Of a stretch of 64,000 nucleotides of DNA, positions 1 through 9,561 are shown in pieces. Positions within the stretch are counted from its first letter, which is position 1, and each line of letters opens with the position of its first letter. The DNA comes from Bacteroidota bacterium (GTDB lineage Bacteria > Bacteroidota > Bacteroidia > Chitinophagales > Chitinophagaceae): positions 33,332-97,331 of the forward strand of contig JABDGW010000002.1 of NCBI GenBank assembly GCA_013285855.1. The letters are read 5' to 3'. The position numbers and the translations under genes were made by a program. The notes under the pieces were generated by a model. The model did not search any database. It had not been told where the DNA came from and saw nothing but the letters and a program-made list of their open reading frames with translations.

Positions 1-2
1 GT

Positions 3-509
3 GGTTCAATTCCGCGTGAATTTATACCTGCCATTTCAAAAGGATTTGAAAACTCCATGGGCACCGGCGTGCTTGCAGCTTATCCTGTAGAAAGTATGAA
101 AGTGCGCATATTTGACGGAAGTTTTCATGCGGTGGATTCTGACTCAATGAGTTTTGAGCTTTGTGCTAAAGCAGGATTTCGTGAAGCAGGCAAAAAAGCA
201 AAACCGGTATTACTTGAGCCGATAATGAAAATAGAAGTTGTTACTCCAGACCAGTATATGGGTGATGTTACCGGGGATCTTAACCGTCGCCGTGGCATGT
301 TGGAAGGCATGGACAGCCGTGGCAACGCACAGGTTATAAAGGCTAAAGTTCCATTGAGCGAGATGTTTGGTTATGTAACGCAATTGCGTTCTTTATCATC
401 AGGACGCGCTACTTCTACTATGGAATTTTCTCATTATGCTCCTGCTCCAAATAATATTGCTGAAGAAGTAATTGCAAAGAGTAAGGGTAAAGTGAAAGTA
501 GAAGATTAA
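3..509 (+). CDS. fusA: Elongation factor G, C-terminal part (5' end outside window)
   Basis: Frame open from base 3: [30 protein letters not shown]...[29 protein letters not shown]...[35 protein letters not shown], canonical EF-G domains IV/V. Confidence 0.95.
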   Translation, partial: GSIPREFIPAISKGFENSMGTGVLAAYPVESMKVRIFDGSFHAVDSDSMSFELCAKAGFREAGKKAKPVLLEPIMKIEVVTPDQYMGDVTGDLNRRRGMLEGMDSRGNAQVIKAKVPLSEMFGYVTQLRSLSSGRATSTMEFSHYAPAPNNIAEEVIAKSKGKVKVED

Positions 510-535
510 TTTAATAACAGGTTTTAAAAATAATT

Positions 536-560
536 AAAGGCAATCAAGTTGATTGCCTTT
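536..560. terminator. Hairpin terminator between fusA and panD
   Basis: Perfect 10-bp stem AAAGGCAATC-AAGTT-GATTGCCTTT directly after the fusA stop. Confidence 0.75.
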
Positions 561-652
561 ATAATTTAATATCCTTAATCTTTATAACTTACCTGGAGTA
601 TTTTAAAAATACAATATAAATATAGAGATGTAATTATAATCTATTTAAACAT

Positions 653-997
653 CTACAACTTGTTTCCTTCTTTTGGAAACACTAACCAGGGTTTGAATTT
701 TTTGGCTTCTTCAAAATCTATAGTTGCATAAGAAATTACAATTACTACATCTCCTACCGCACCTTGTCTTGCTGCGGGGCCGTTTAAACAAACAGTGCCG
801 CTGCCGCGTTTGCCTTTTATGATATATGTTTCAAGCCTTGAGCCATTGTTTACATTTACTACCTGCACTTTTTCATTCTCAATTAAATTAGCGGCATCCA
901 TTAAATCTTCGTCAAGCGTTAAACTGCCTACATACTGCAGGTTTGCTTCTGTAATAACCGCCCTGTGAATTTTTGATTTTAATATTTCTATTTCCAT
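653..997 (-). CDS. panD: Aspartate 1-decarboxylase
   Basis: [38 protein letters not shown]...[20 protein letters not shown]; Gly-Ser self-cleavage site in YVGS context. Confidence 0.95.
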   Translation of the reverse strand: MEIEILKSKIHRAVITEANLQYVGSLTLDEDLMDAANLIENEKVQVVNVNNGSRLETYIIKGKRGSGTVCLNGPAARQGAVGDVVIVISYATIDFEEAKKFKPWLVFPKEGNKL

Positions 998-1073
998 GGC
1001 GGCGCAAAATTAACGAACTTAATTTTATTAAGTACAAAGCATCAATTCTTAAAGCCAAAAGTGTACTCACACT

Positions 1074-1081
1074 TATTTTTG
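1074..1081 (+). promoter_or_regulatory. Candidate Bacteroidota -7 element (TAnnTTTG)
   Basis: TATTTTTG 9 nt before the likely ATG at 1090; no convincing -33 TTTG seen. Confidence 0.3.
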
Positions 1082-1089
1082 CAGCTGTC

Positions 1090-3303
1090 ATGGATTATCA
1101 GTTAACATTTAAAAAAATATTCTTCAGCCAATATTTATTTACAGGAATAAGAATTACTGCAGCCGCTATTATACCGGCAGTTATTTTATATCATTATGAT
1201 GTTTTGGGTTTAATGACTGCGATTCCGCTTGGAGCGCTTATTGTCGGATCAACTGACAGCCCGGGCCCGTTTGCTCATCGCCGCAACACGATATTAGCAA
1301 GTATCTGCATAAATTTTTTGGTGGTTGTGATTACTATTTCATTAAAACATAACCCGCTTCTTATCATCATTTTTATAATGCTGTTTGGAATGTTCTTTTC
1401 ACTCATTGGCATTTATGGTAACCGCGCAAATTCTGTTGGCCTGGTTGCATTGCTGGTTTTTATTTTTAATATTGATAGTAAGGCAAGTTTTGGAAGCCCT
1501 TGGTTTAACGGCCTGTTGTTTACGGCTGGTGGCACCTGTTATTTTATAATGAGCTTAATCCTAAACAGGTTAAGGCCTTATCGTTATATTCAACTACAAC
1601 TTGGCGAGAATTTAAGAAGCATTGCCGGTTTTACAGAAACGCTTTCAGGCTTGTTTAAACCAACACCTGAATATGTTTATATGTTCAATCGTTTACGGCA
1701 ACAGCAAATTAATATACAGCAGGAGCAGGATAATTTACGCGAAATGCTTTTGAGCACGCGTGAAATGGTAATTGATTCTACTGTGAAAGGCAGAATTTTA
1801 ATGATGATGTTTTTAGATAGTGTTGATCTGTTTGAACAGGTTATTTCATTGCAACAGGATTATAGTGATATACATCATGAATTTGATACAGAAATTTTAC
1901 TGAAGATCAGGCAAACCTTACTCAGTTTTCGGGAAGAATTAAATGCAATTGGCTATGCAGTTCAATTTAACCAGCAATCACTATCGCACATTGATATTGA
2001 TACAATGCTGCGTGAGCTTTTAAATGTTTTTCTCGCTGAACGAAAAAAAAATCTTAATAAAACCACCTTGCCTTTATTTATAAAACTAAGGCAAATAATA
2101 TATGCCTTGCAGGATGTTGGTGAGAGAATCAAAAGGCTGCATCATTTTTCAGGTTATGAAAAAATGACAAGCAGGCAATATAAGCGCAACGCAAACGAAG
2201 AACTGCAAATAAAAACAACTGAAATTTCTCCTGCTTTATTAGTTGAAAATTTAACGTTCAAATCAAGCCAGTTTAAACATGCATTGCGTGTTATCATTGG
2301 CTTGTTAACTGGATATGGCATTTCGTTGTTTTTTCCTCTGGGCCACGGGTATTGGATACTTTTAACCATTGCTATAATATTAAAACCTGCTTATAGTATT
2401 TCCCGCACACGTAATAAGCAGCGTTTACTTGGCACTATAACGGGTGTTGCTGTTAGTTTTATTTTTTTATATTTTGTAACGAATAACACACTTGGGTTTT
2501 TATTACTTTTATGTACAATGGTTATTGCTTATAGCTTATTAAAGGTAAATTATTACATAAGCTGCGTTTGTATTACGATATATGTTTTGATAAGCCTGCA
2601 CTTTTTAAACAATTCAAATTTTACTGCCATAGTTGAAGACAGGTTGCTGGATACAGCCATTGGCTGTGTAATTGCATTCATTATTTCCCTAACTATATTT
2701 CCTGTTTGGGAACATGAACAAACAAAAGAGTTGATTGAAACGATAATTTCTGCTAATAAAAAATATTTTAATGCTGTTGCTTTTTTATTTAAATCAACAA
2801 CAAAAGAAGAAAATTTATATAAGCCTGCAAGAAAGGAAGCATTTGTAGCGCTTGCCAATCTCAGCGATAATTTTCAACGCATGCTTTCAGAAAAAAGACA
2901 GAAAACAAATCTTGCTTTTTATCACCAGTTTGTATCAAGCTGTTACATGTTAACAGCGCATATTGCTTCGTTATCCTCATTAATAAAAAGATTTGAAAAC
3001 AATCTTAATGATAAAGATTTCCACCCTTTGATAAATAATATAAATGATAAATTTAAGCGTGCGGAATGTGTAATACATGGAGACATTTTAAAAACATCGG
3101 TGTCTAACCGCAATGCCCCCATAACAAATAAGGTGCAAACTCTGCTGCATCAAAGGCAAATTGAAATTGAAGCCGGAATTAAAGATACACAAACTGAAAC
3201 ACGCACTACACTCCGTTTATTAAAAAGCATTACAGATGAGTTTGAAATTATAGATAGCCTTATTACGGATGAAATAAAAATTGCACAAAAAATTATGCAA
3301 TAA
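1090..3303 (+). CDS. FUSC-family (YccS/YhfK-like) inner-membrane protein
   Basis: Two clusters of TM segments, each with a long helical cytoplasmic region; the ORF opens at 973 but ATG 1090 (MDYQLTFKK) avoids overlap with panD. Confidence 0.75.
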   Translation: MDYQLTFKKIFFSQYLFTGIRITAAAIIPAVILYHYDVLGLMTAIPLGALIVGSTDSPGPFAHRRNTILASICINFLVVVITISLKHNPLLIIIFIMLFGMFFSLIGIYGNRANSVGLVALLVFIFNIDSKASFGSPWFNGLLFTAGGTCYFIMSLILNRLRPYRYIQLQLGENLRSIAGFTETLSGLFKPTPEYVYMFNRLRQQQINIQQEQDNLREMLLSTREMVIDSTVKGRILMMMFLDSVDLFEQVISLQQDYSDIHHEFDTEILLKIRQTLLSFREELNAIGYAVQFNQQSLSHIDIDTMLRELLNVFLAERKKNLNKTTLPLFIKLRQIIYALQDVGERIKRLHHFSGYEKMTSRQYKRNANEELQIKTTEISPALLVENLTFKSSQFKHALRVIIGLLTGYGISLFFPLGHGYWILLTIAIILKPAYSISRTRNKQRLLGTITGVAVSFIFLYFVTNNTLGFLLLLCTMVIAYSLLKVNYYISCVCITIYVLISLHFLNNSNFTAIVEDRLLDTAIGCVIAFIISLTIFPVWEHEQTKELIETIISANKKYFNAVAFLFKSTTKEENLYKPARKEAFVALANLSDNFQRMLSEKRQKTNLAFYHQFVSSCYMLTAHIASLSSLIKRFENNLNDKDFHPLINNINDKFKRAECVIHGDILKTSVSNRNAPITNKVQTLLHQRQIEIEAGIKDTQTETRTTLRLLKSITDEFEIIDSLITDEIKIAQKIMQ

Positions 3304-3515
3304 AAAAGCCCCGCTTCAAGATCATCCATAAAGTTTTTTTTAGAGTTTAATAATATAATTAATCTTCCATAATTGCACCGAACTACATGAAGTAAAATAG
3401 CCGGAACAATTTTCCAGCTTTGTGCAATCTCTTTTCAAAAAATTTTAAGCTGTTAATTTAAAAGATCTGTCATTTAAATTTTTCATGAGAGAATCTGTAA
3501 GTTTGAAATTTTTTT

Positions 3516-3896
3516 ATGCAAAATAAAGAAAGTATAAATTTTTTTTTATCACAATACGATAAAGGCGTTTACAGTATTGCAATACAACTGCGTAAAATTG
3601 TTTTAGAAAATCTTCCTGATATTATTGAACAACCGGATATACCTGCAAAAATGATTGCTTATTGTTACGGCAGAAAATATTCAGAAATTATCTGCACCAT
3701 CATTCCTTCAAAAAATGGAGTTAAGCTTGGTTTTTATAAAGGAAATGAATTGCCTGACCTTTACAATCTACTTGAAGGAAAAGGAAAGATTTCACGTGAT
3801 GTAGATATAAAGTCAGAAGAACAAATAAAATCTGCAGCCATTAAGCAATTGTTTGAAGATGCTTTTGCTGCTTACAAAAAAAGGATTGAAAAATAA
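3516..3896 (+). CDS. DUF1801-like (YdhG-type) protein
   Basis: MQNKESINFFLSQYDKGVYSIAIQLRKIVLENLPDIIEQPDIPAKMIAYCYGRKYSEIICTIIPSKNGVKLGFYKG. Confidence 0.6.
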   Translation: MQNKESINFFLSQYDKGVYSIAIQLRKIVLENLPDIIEQPDIPAKMIAYCYGRKYSEIICTIIPSKNGVKLGFYKGNELPDLYNLLEGKGKISRDVDIKSEEQIKSAAIKQLFEDAFAAYKKRIEK

Positions 3897-3983
3897 TTAT
3901 AAAAAGATTTTATTCTTACGATAAAATTATTTTGTTGTGTAAACGATCATGTTTCTTTCAAGCATTATATTTACTAAAAAAAC

Positions 3984-4741
3984 TTGGCCACTTGTTTAAA
4001 TTGCGGTCATACTTTGCACGGCAAATATTGTTCTGCCTGCGGACAAAAAGCAGAGTTGAAAAATTTACAGCATCCATTGTATTAGCAGAGATGCTTCATT
4101 TTTTTACACATTTTGAAAAAGGTTTTTTGCATACGATGTGGGGATTTATCGCTAAACCCGGTATTACCTCAATCAATTTTTTACACGGGAAAAGAAAACA
4201 ATACCAGTCACCGGTAAGCTATTTATTTATTTGCACAGGGTTATATATACTGTTGCATAACTTTATTATTAACCACTATCATTATCACGTGTCAGCAGCC
4301 AGCCTTGCTCAAATGAATTTAAAAGAGCAGGCAAATGTTTTATTGCGAACACATTTTTCACCTTTCATTATTGCAACGCTTGCAATATGTTCATTCATCA
4401 TATATTTTGTAATTGCCAAACCCATATTCAATTTTACCGAGGTATTTATTCTTAGTTTATATGGCGGCGGCACATATATTATCATGCTTTTCTGCAGCGA
4501 TATTATTTTGGGTTTCTTTTTTAAAGTAAATGTAATTACCCCGGAAGTGTTTTTATGGCAAACCGTTTTATCGTCAATATATAATTTCTGGTTTTGCTTT
4601 AACCTGTTTACAAAAGTTGGAGTACACTACTTATGGCTGAAACTTTTTACAACAGCCATATTAATGGCAATCATCGGCTTAATATTGTTTAGTTACCTGC
4701 CTTTAGCATGGATCTATTTATTTGGTAAACAACAGAATTAA
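3984..4741 (+). CDS. DUF3667-like zinc-ribbon membrane protein, split by an apparent -1 frameshift at about 4061-4067
   Basis: Frame starting TTG 3984 encodes LATCLNCGHTLHGKYCSACGQKAELKN (CxxC...CxxC zinc ribbon); the remainder (TASIVLAEMLHFFTHFEKGFLHTMWGFIAKPGITSINFLHGKRKQYQSPVSYLFICTGLYILL...) is in the -1 frame (listed ORF 3932-4741). Confidence 0.7.
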
Positions 4742-4790
4742 AATATCGTTACAATTTTAAAATAATTATAAAAGTTAGCCCAATCCCAAA

Positions 4791-4823
4791 TAAAAAAGCT
4801 GTCCCAAAAAAACGAAACAGCTT
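4791..4823 (-). terminator. Hairpin terminator for the EF-G paralog
   Basis: AAGCTGT ... ACAGCTT stem with an A-run (U-run on the minus strand) at its left edge. Confidence 0.6.
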
Positions 4824-4858
4824 CTAAACCTGAAACAGTAAACTTTACGCTAAAAACG

Positions 4859-6994
4859 TTAAACAACTTCTTCTTTACCACTCCTGGTATATTCTTCCAT
4901 CAGCCTGCGTTGCAGATCATAAGGCACAGGCGCATACTCAAAATATTTGCTTCTGAATTTTGCGCGGCCTTGTGTTAATGACCGTAATGAAGATGAATAA
5001 CCGTCCATTTCTGCCAGCGGCACTTTTGCCACTACTTTCTGAAAATGGCCTTCCGCATCTATGCCTTCAACAATTGCACGACGTGTTTGCAGGTCACCCA
5101 TTACAGCGCCGGTTAAATCATCGGGGCATAACACTTCCACTTTATAAACAGGTTCGAGTAACTGCGGATCAGCATCTTTAAATGCCTGCCTGAATGCCTG
5201 CAGGCCTGCTATCTTAAATGAAATATCGTTGCTGTCAACCGGGTGCATTTTACCATCATACACACATACGCGTATATCACGTGCATAAGAACCCGTAAGC
5301 GGACCGTTGTGCATTTTTTCCATTACACCTTTTAATATGGAAGGAAGAAAACGCACATCAATTGCACCGCCAACAATGCAGTTATAAAACACAAGCTTTC
5401 CGCCCCAATCAAGATCATGTATATCGCGGCCACGTACATTTAAGCCGTGCGGTTCTGCAATACCTTCATGCCAGGGTTCTATGCGCATGTACACTTCACC
5501 AAACTGACCGGCACCACCACTTTGTTTTTTATGGCGATAGTTTGCATCGGCTTCTTTGCGTATTGTTTCGCGGTAAGGAATACGTGGCTTAATAAATTTT
5601 ATATCGAGTTTAAAATTGTGCTCTATTTTCCATTTTGCCACAGCAAGATGCATATCACCCTGGCAATGGATAAGTATTTGTTTTAGTTCAGGAGAAAATT
5701 CAACTAACAATGTTGGGTCTTCTTCACGTAGTTGATGTAATGCCTGTGATAATTTTTCCTCCTCCCCTTTTTTTATTGCTTCAACAGCAACCGTCATATT
5801 CGGCTGTGGGAATTCAATTGGCTTCAGTTCATAATTTTTTCCTTTTGCATGCAATGTATTATTTACATGCGTGTTTTTTAGTTTGAGTGTAGCGCCAATA
5901 TCACCGGCACATAATTCATTTACCGAAGTGCGTTTATTGCCTTCAACCAAAAACAATTGATTTATTTTTTCTGTAACATTGGTACTTTCATTTTCCAGTT
6001 CCATTCCACTTTTAATACAACCTGAAAACACTTTGAAAAATGAAAGTTCACCCACATGCGGCTCACTTACTGTTTTATAAATAAACATACAGGCAGGCCC
6101 GTTCTCAATAATTGGCACATCTTCGCCGCTGATTGTTTTTTGCGGCGGCATTTCATTGGCGCTTGGGCAAACATTATCAATAAAACCCATTAGTCTTCCA
6201 CTGCCCATATTTCGCTCTGCACTTAAACAAAACAAAGGAAATATATCATGGTTGATCATTGCTTTCTTCAAACCCGTTTTCATTTCATCTTCATCCAGTT
6301 CGCCTTTATCAAAATATTTTTCCATTAAAGTTTCATCATTACTGGCAATTGCTTCCACTAACTCTCTGTGCAACGCATCTGCTTTATCTTTTTCTTCCTC
6401 GGGAATGGAAAGCTTTTCAGGCTTGCCGCCTGTATCTTTAAATTTATACATCGTCATGCGCAGCACATCAATTATTTCATGAAAGCCAGCGCCTTGCTGC
6501 CGTGGATATTGTACCACCAGCACTTTATTGCCAAAATGATTTTTTGCTTCAGCAACCGTTCGGTCAAAATCAGCATCATCTTCATCCAATTTATTTACGG
6601 CAAATATCATTGGCGTTTTAAATTGTTCTGTATATTCCCATATAATATCAGTACTTACTTCAACACCCATTTCTGCATTCAATAACATAACACCCGTATC
6701 AGCAACACGAAGCGCTGAAATAACTTCCCCAACAAAATCATCATAGCCAGGTGTATCAATAATATTAATTTTATAGCCGCGCCATTTTGTGTGCAGTAGT
6801 TTACTAAAAATGGAATTGCCGCGTTCCTGTTCCAATTCATGGTAATCACTTACAGAATTTTTTTCGGCAACAGAACCGCGGCGTGTCGTCAATCCGGCTT
6901 CATATAACATGCATTCCGCTAACGTTGTCTTGCCGCAGCCGGCATGGCCGAGCAAGACAATAGATTTTACGTGTGAGGTATCAAATTCAGGCAT
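4859..6994 (-). CDS. Divergent elongation factor G paralog (EF-G2-like)
   Basis: GHAGCGKTT P-loop, DTPGYDDF switch II, NKLD, and full EF-G domain layout; ORF extends to 7063 but MPEFDTSHVKSIVLLGHAGCGKTT at 6994 is the likely start. Confidence 0.9.
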   Translation of the reverse strand: MPEFDTSHVKSIVLLGHAGCGKTTLAECMLYEAGLTTRRGSVAEKNSVSDYHELEQERGNSIFSKLLHTKWRGYKINIIDTPGYDDFVGEVISALRVADTGVMLLNAEMGVEVSTDIIWEYTEQFKTPMIFAVNKLDEDDADFDRTVAEAKNHFGNKVLVVQYPRQQGAGFHEIIDVLRMTMYKFKDTGGKPEKLSIPEEEKDKADALHRELVEAIASNDETLMEKYFDKGELDEDEMKTGLKKAMINHDIFPLFCLSAERNMGSGRLMGFIDNVCPSANEMPPQKTISGEDVPIIENGPACMFIYKTVSEPHVGELSFFKVFSGCIKSGMELENESTNVTEKINQLFLVEGNKRTSVNELCAGDIGATLKLKNTHVNNTLHAKGKNYELKPIEFPQPNMTVAVEAIKKGEEEKLSQALHQLREEDPTLLVEFSPELKQILIHCQGDMHLAVAKWKIEHNFKLDIKFIKPRIPYRETIRKEADANYRHKKQSGGAGQFGEVYMRIEPWHEGIAEPHGLNVRGRDIHDLDWGGKLVFYNCIVGGAIDVRFLPSILKGVMEKMHNGPLTGSYARDIRVCVYDGKMHPVDSNDISFKIAGLQAFRQAFKDADPQLLEPVYKVEVLCPDDLTGAVMGDLQTRRAIVEGIDAEGHFQKVVAKVPLAEMDGYSSSLRSLTQGRAKFRSKYFEYAPVPYDLQRRLMEEYTRSGKEEVV

Positions 6995-7055
6995 AGCAAA
7001 AGTTTTTTGTAGTGATAAAAATGCTATTTGAATTTGATAAGTCAGTTTAATTTTA

Positions 7056-7142
7056 AACGTCATTTCTACGAAGGAGAAATCTCTATCTCAATAAACTTTT
7101 TAAATTTTATGGGATGTCTCACTATCTTTCGACATGACGTTC
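7056..7142. repeat. Imperfect inverted-repeat intergenic element
   Basis: AACGTCATTTCTACGAAGGAGAAATCTC ... GGGATGTCTCACTATCTTTCGACATGACGTT; terminal arms are complementary. Confidence 0.5.
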
Positions 7143-7374
7143 AACCTTTGACGTTTTTGATTAAATTCAAATGGCAGAATAATTATTTAAAAATCATAAA
7201 CTGTTTTGAATTAATTATGCTGTAAAAAAAGCGGACTAAAGATGCTCGCGCATTAGCGGACAGGCTATGAAAACTGCAGTACAAGTGTTGCAACGCAAGG
7301 AACGATACCATAAAATACTGCTGTTAGTTACATACAAATAATTAACTCAAAGCTTTTTAAATTTTTGATACAGG

Positions 7375-7758
7375 TTAATGTATCGATGTTATAAAATGGT
7401 TGAGGTCAGAACGTAGCTCGCTCAATGTGGTTTCAAGCGACTGATAGTTGTCGTACAAATTTTCATGGTAGGCAGAAACGTTATCAGAAAATTGTGCGTC
7501 GGCTTTTCCCGAGACTTCATGAGAGAGTTTGCGGTCGTGCAGTTTTACCGCATGCTTAAGATCGTGAATATTGATGAGCTGGATGTGTAACTGGTTTTGG
7601 AGATGTTCCAGTTCTGTTTGTTCTTCTTTGGATAATGGATGATTTACCGCTTTTTGTAATGTTGTTTGCATTTGATGCAATTCATCACGATGGGAACGCA
7701 AAGTTTCTCTCCAATCGTTGCATTCCCTGGTAAACTGTGAGATTTCTGTTTGAACCAT
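7375..7758 (-). CDS. Hypothetical coiled-coil protein
   Basis: 127-aa ORF with charged/Gln-rich heptad-like sequence; starts ATG after a non-coding gap. Confidence 0.5.
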   Translation of the reverse strand: MVQTEISQFTRECNDWRETLRSHRDELHQMQTTLQKAVNHPLSKEEQTELEHLQNQLHIQLINIHDLKHAVKLHDRKLSHEVSGKADAQFSDNVSAYHENLYDNYQSLETTLSELRSDLNHFITSIH

Positions 7759-7905
7759 GGGATTATAATTTAAGTGAAGAAATTTCCTGATTAATCAGGA
7801 CAATCGCACGTCTAATGTAGAACTAATTTTTATAAACTGCAATCAATTTTTTGGTAAAAGAAAACAGTTTGAATGTTAAATTGTTAGAATAAAAAGAAGT
7901 GCTTT

Positions 7906-8850
7906 ATGGCAACAATTTTATTAACCGGCGGAACAGGGATGATAGGTTCGTATCTTCAAAAATTTTTGATTGAAAAAGGATATAAAATAATTGTATTGGT
8001 AAGAGATAACGCGAAAGAAAAATCTTCATCAAACAAAAGCATTTCTTATGCAAAATGGAATGTAGAAAAAGATGAGATTGATAAAGATGCAATTGCTTCT
8101 GCAGATTATATTATTCATCTTGCCGGCGCAAACGTTGCAGAAAAAAGATGGACGCATAAACGCAAAAAAGAAATTATCGAAAGCAGAACAAAGAGCGGTG
8201 AATTACTTGTTAGATCATTGAAAGAAATTCCAAATCATATTAAGGCTGTTGTTAGTGCATCAGCAATTGGATGGTATGGTGCAGATACTATTCAATCAGC
8301 ACAAAAAGGTTTTAAAGAAGACGCACCTTCAGCAAAAGATTTTTTAGGAATGACTGTCAAGTTATGGGAAGCAAGTATTCACCCCGTTGAAAAATTATAT
8401 AAGCGCTTATGTATTTTCAGGTTTGGAATAGTATTAAGTGAAAAAGGCGGAGCACTCGAAGAATTCAGGAAGCCTTTAAAGTTTGGGCTTGCTGCAATTT
8501 TAAGCCACGGAAAACAAATTATCAGTTGGATACACATTGATGATTTGTGCAGGCTTTTATTATTTGCAATCGAGCACGAGAATATTTCAGGTGTTTATAA
8601 TGCAGTTGCTCCAAAGCCTGTAAGCAATAAAGAACTTACATTATCGCTTGCCAAAAAAATGCGTGGCAAGTTTTTTATACCTGCGCATGTGCCTTCATTT
8701 GTTTTAAAAATGATATTAGGTGAGATGAGTATTGAAGTTTTAAAAAGTGCCACAGTGAATGATGATAAAATTAAAAATGCAGGCTTCGAATTTTTTTACC
8801 CATCAATAGATGTAGCGCTGAAAAGTTTAGTGAAAGATCAAAAAACATGA
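7906..8850 (+). CDS. TIGR01777-family SDR epimerase-like protein (YfcH type)
   Basis: MATILLTGGTGMIGSYLQKFL...IIHLAGANVAEKRWTHKRKKEIIESRTKS...SASAIGWYG...FRFGIVLSEKGGAL. Confidence 0.9.
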   Translation: MATILLTGGTGMIGSYLQKFLIEKGYKIIVLVRDNAKEKSSSNKSISYAKWNVEKDEIDKDAIASADYIIHLAGANVAEKRWTHKRKKEIIESRTKSGELLVRSLKEIPNHIKAVVSASAIGWYGADTIQSAQKGFKEDAPSAKDFLGMTVKLWEASIHPVEKLYKRLCIFRFGIVLSEKGGALEEFRKPLKFGLAAILSHGKQIISWIHIDDLCRLLLFAIEHENISGVYNAVAPKPVSNKELTLSLAKKMRGKFFIPAHVPSFVLKMILGEMSIEVLKSATVNDDKIKNAGFEFFYPSIDVALKSLVKDQKT

Positions 8851-9494
8851 TCCGGTTTTACCAACTGCGGATATTGCTTTTGAAAATCTTTTATTTCAGG
8901 AATGGAAACATACTGCACATAACTGCTGTTGGGATTATACTCAATATAATTCTGATGATAATCTTCGGCTTGCCAGAATTTAGTAAATGGCATTACTTGC
9001 GCTGCAATAGGGTTTTTATATTTTCCTGATGCGGTCAATTCTTTTATTTGATTTTCTATGATCGTTTTTTCTACAGGCGTTCTGTAAAAAGCAATTGAAC
9101 GGTATTGCGTTCCATGATCAGGGCCTTGCCCATTTACTTGTGTGGGATCTTGTCCTGCGAAAAAAACTTTCACTAAAGTTTCATAACTTATCTGCTTCGG
9201 ATCATAATACACATCCACACTTTCAGCATGCCCTGTGGTACCTGTTTCAACATCTTCATAAGTTGGATTTGACATTGTGCCGCCGGCATAACCTGATATT
9301 GCTTCCTTTACTCCTTTCACGCTTTCAAACAATGCTTCTTCATGCCAGAAACAACCGGCAGCAAATGTTGCAACACTGTAATTTTTTAATTGCGAAGATG
9401 AAAGATGATCGTTTGATGGCTTAACGTTAGAATTGTTTTGTGCACACGAAACCAATGCTATCATTGAAAATAAAAAAGCACTAACCCTTTTCAT
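8838..9494 (-). CDS. msrA: Peptide-methionine (S)-S-oxide reductase MsrA, predicted lipoprotein
   Basis: FAAGCFWHEEALFESVKGVKEAISGYAGGTMSNPTYEDVETGTTGHAESV...; lipobox-like ALVSC after an N-terminal hydrophobic segment. Confidence 0.93.
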   Translation of the reverse strand: MKRVSAFLFSMIALVSCAQNNSNVKPSNDHLSSSQLKNYSVATFAAGCFWHEEALFESVKGVKEAISGYAGGTMSNPTYEDVETGTTGHAESVDVYYDPKQISYETLVKVFFAGQDPTQVNGQGPDHGTQYRSIAFYRTPVEKTIIENQIKELTASGKYKNPIAAQVMPFTKFWQAEDYHQNYIEYNPNSSYVQYVSIPEIKDFQKQYPQLVKPDHVF

Positions 9495-9561
9495 ATAAAT
9501 AGTTTAAACAAATTTACGTAGATGCAAAGGCAGCTGGATGTTAACGTAGGTTAAATAAGTC

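Noticed and set aside
973-1089. N-terminal extension of the FUSC ORF ([18 protein letters not shown]...)
   Set aside because: Antisense to the panD start region; the TAnnTTTG motif and ATG at 1090 better explain the gene start.
6995-7063. 23-residue N-terminal extension of the EF-G paralog
   Set aside because: Reaches into the palindromic intergenic element; homologous G-domain begins right after the internal Met at 6994.
7226-7345. Intergenic text with 'acaagtgttgcaacgcaaggaacgatacc' suggestive of a dispersed repeat
   Set aside because: No second copy recognised in this window; cannot support a repeat call without genome-wide search.
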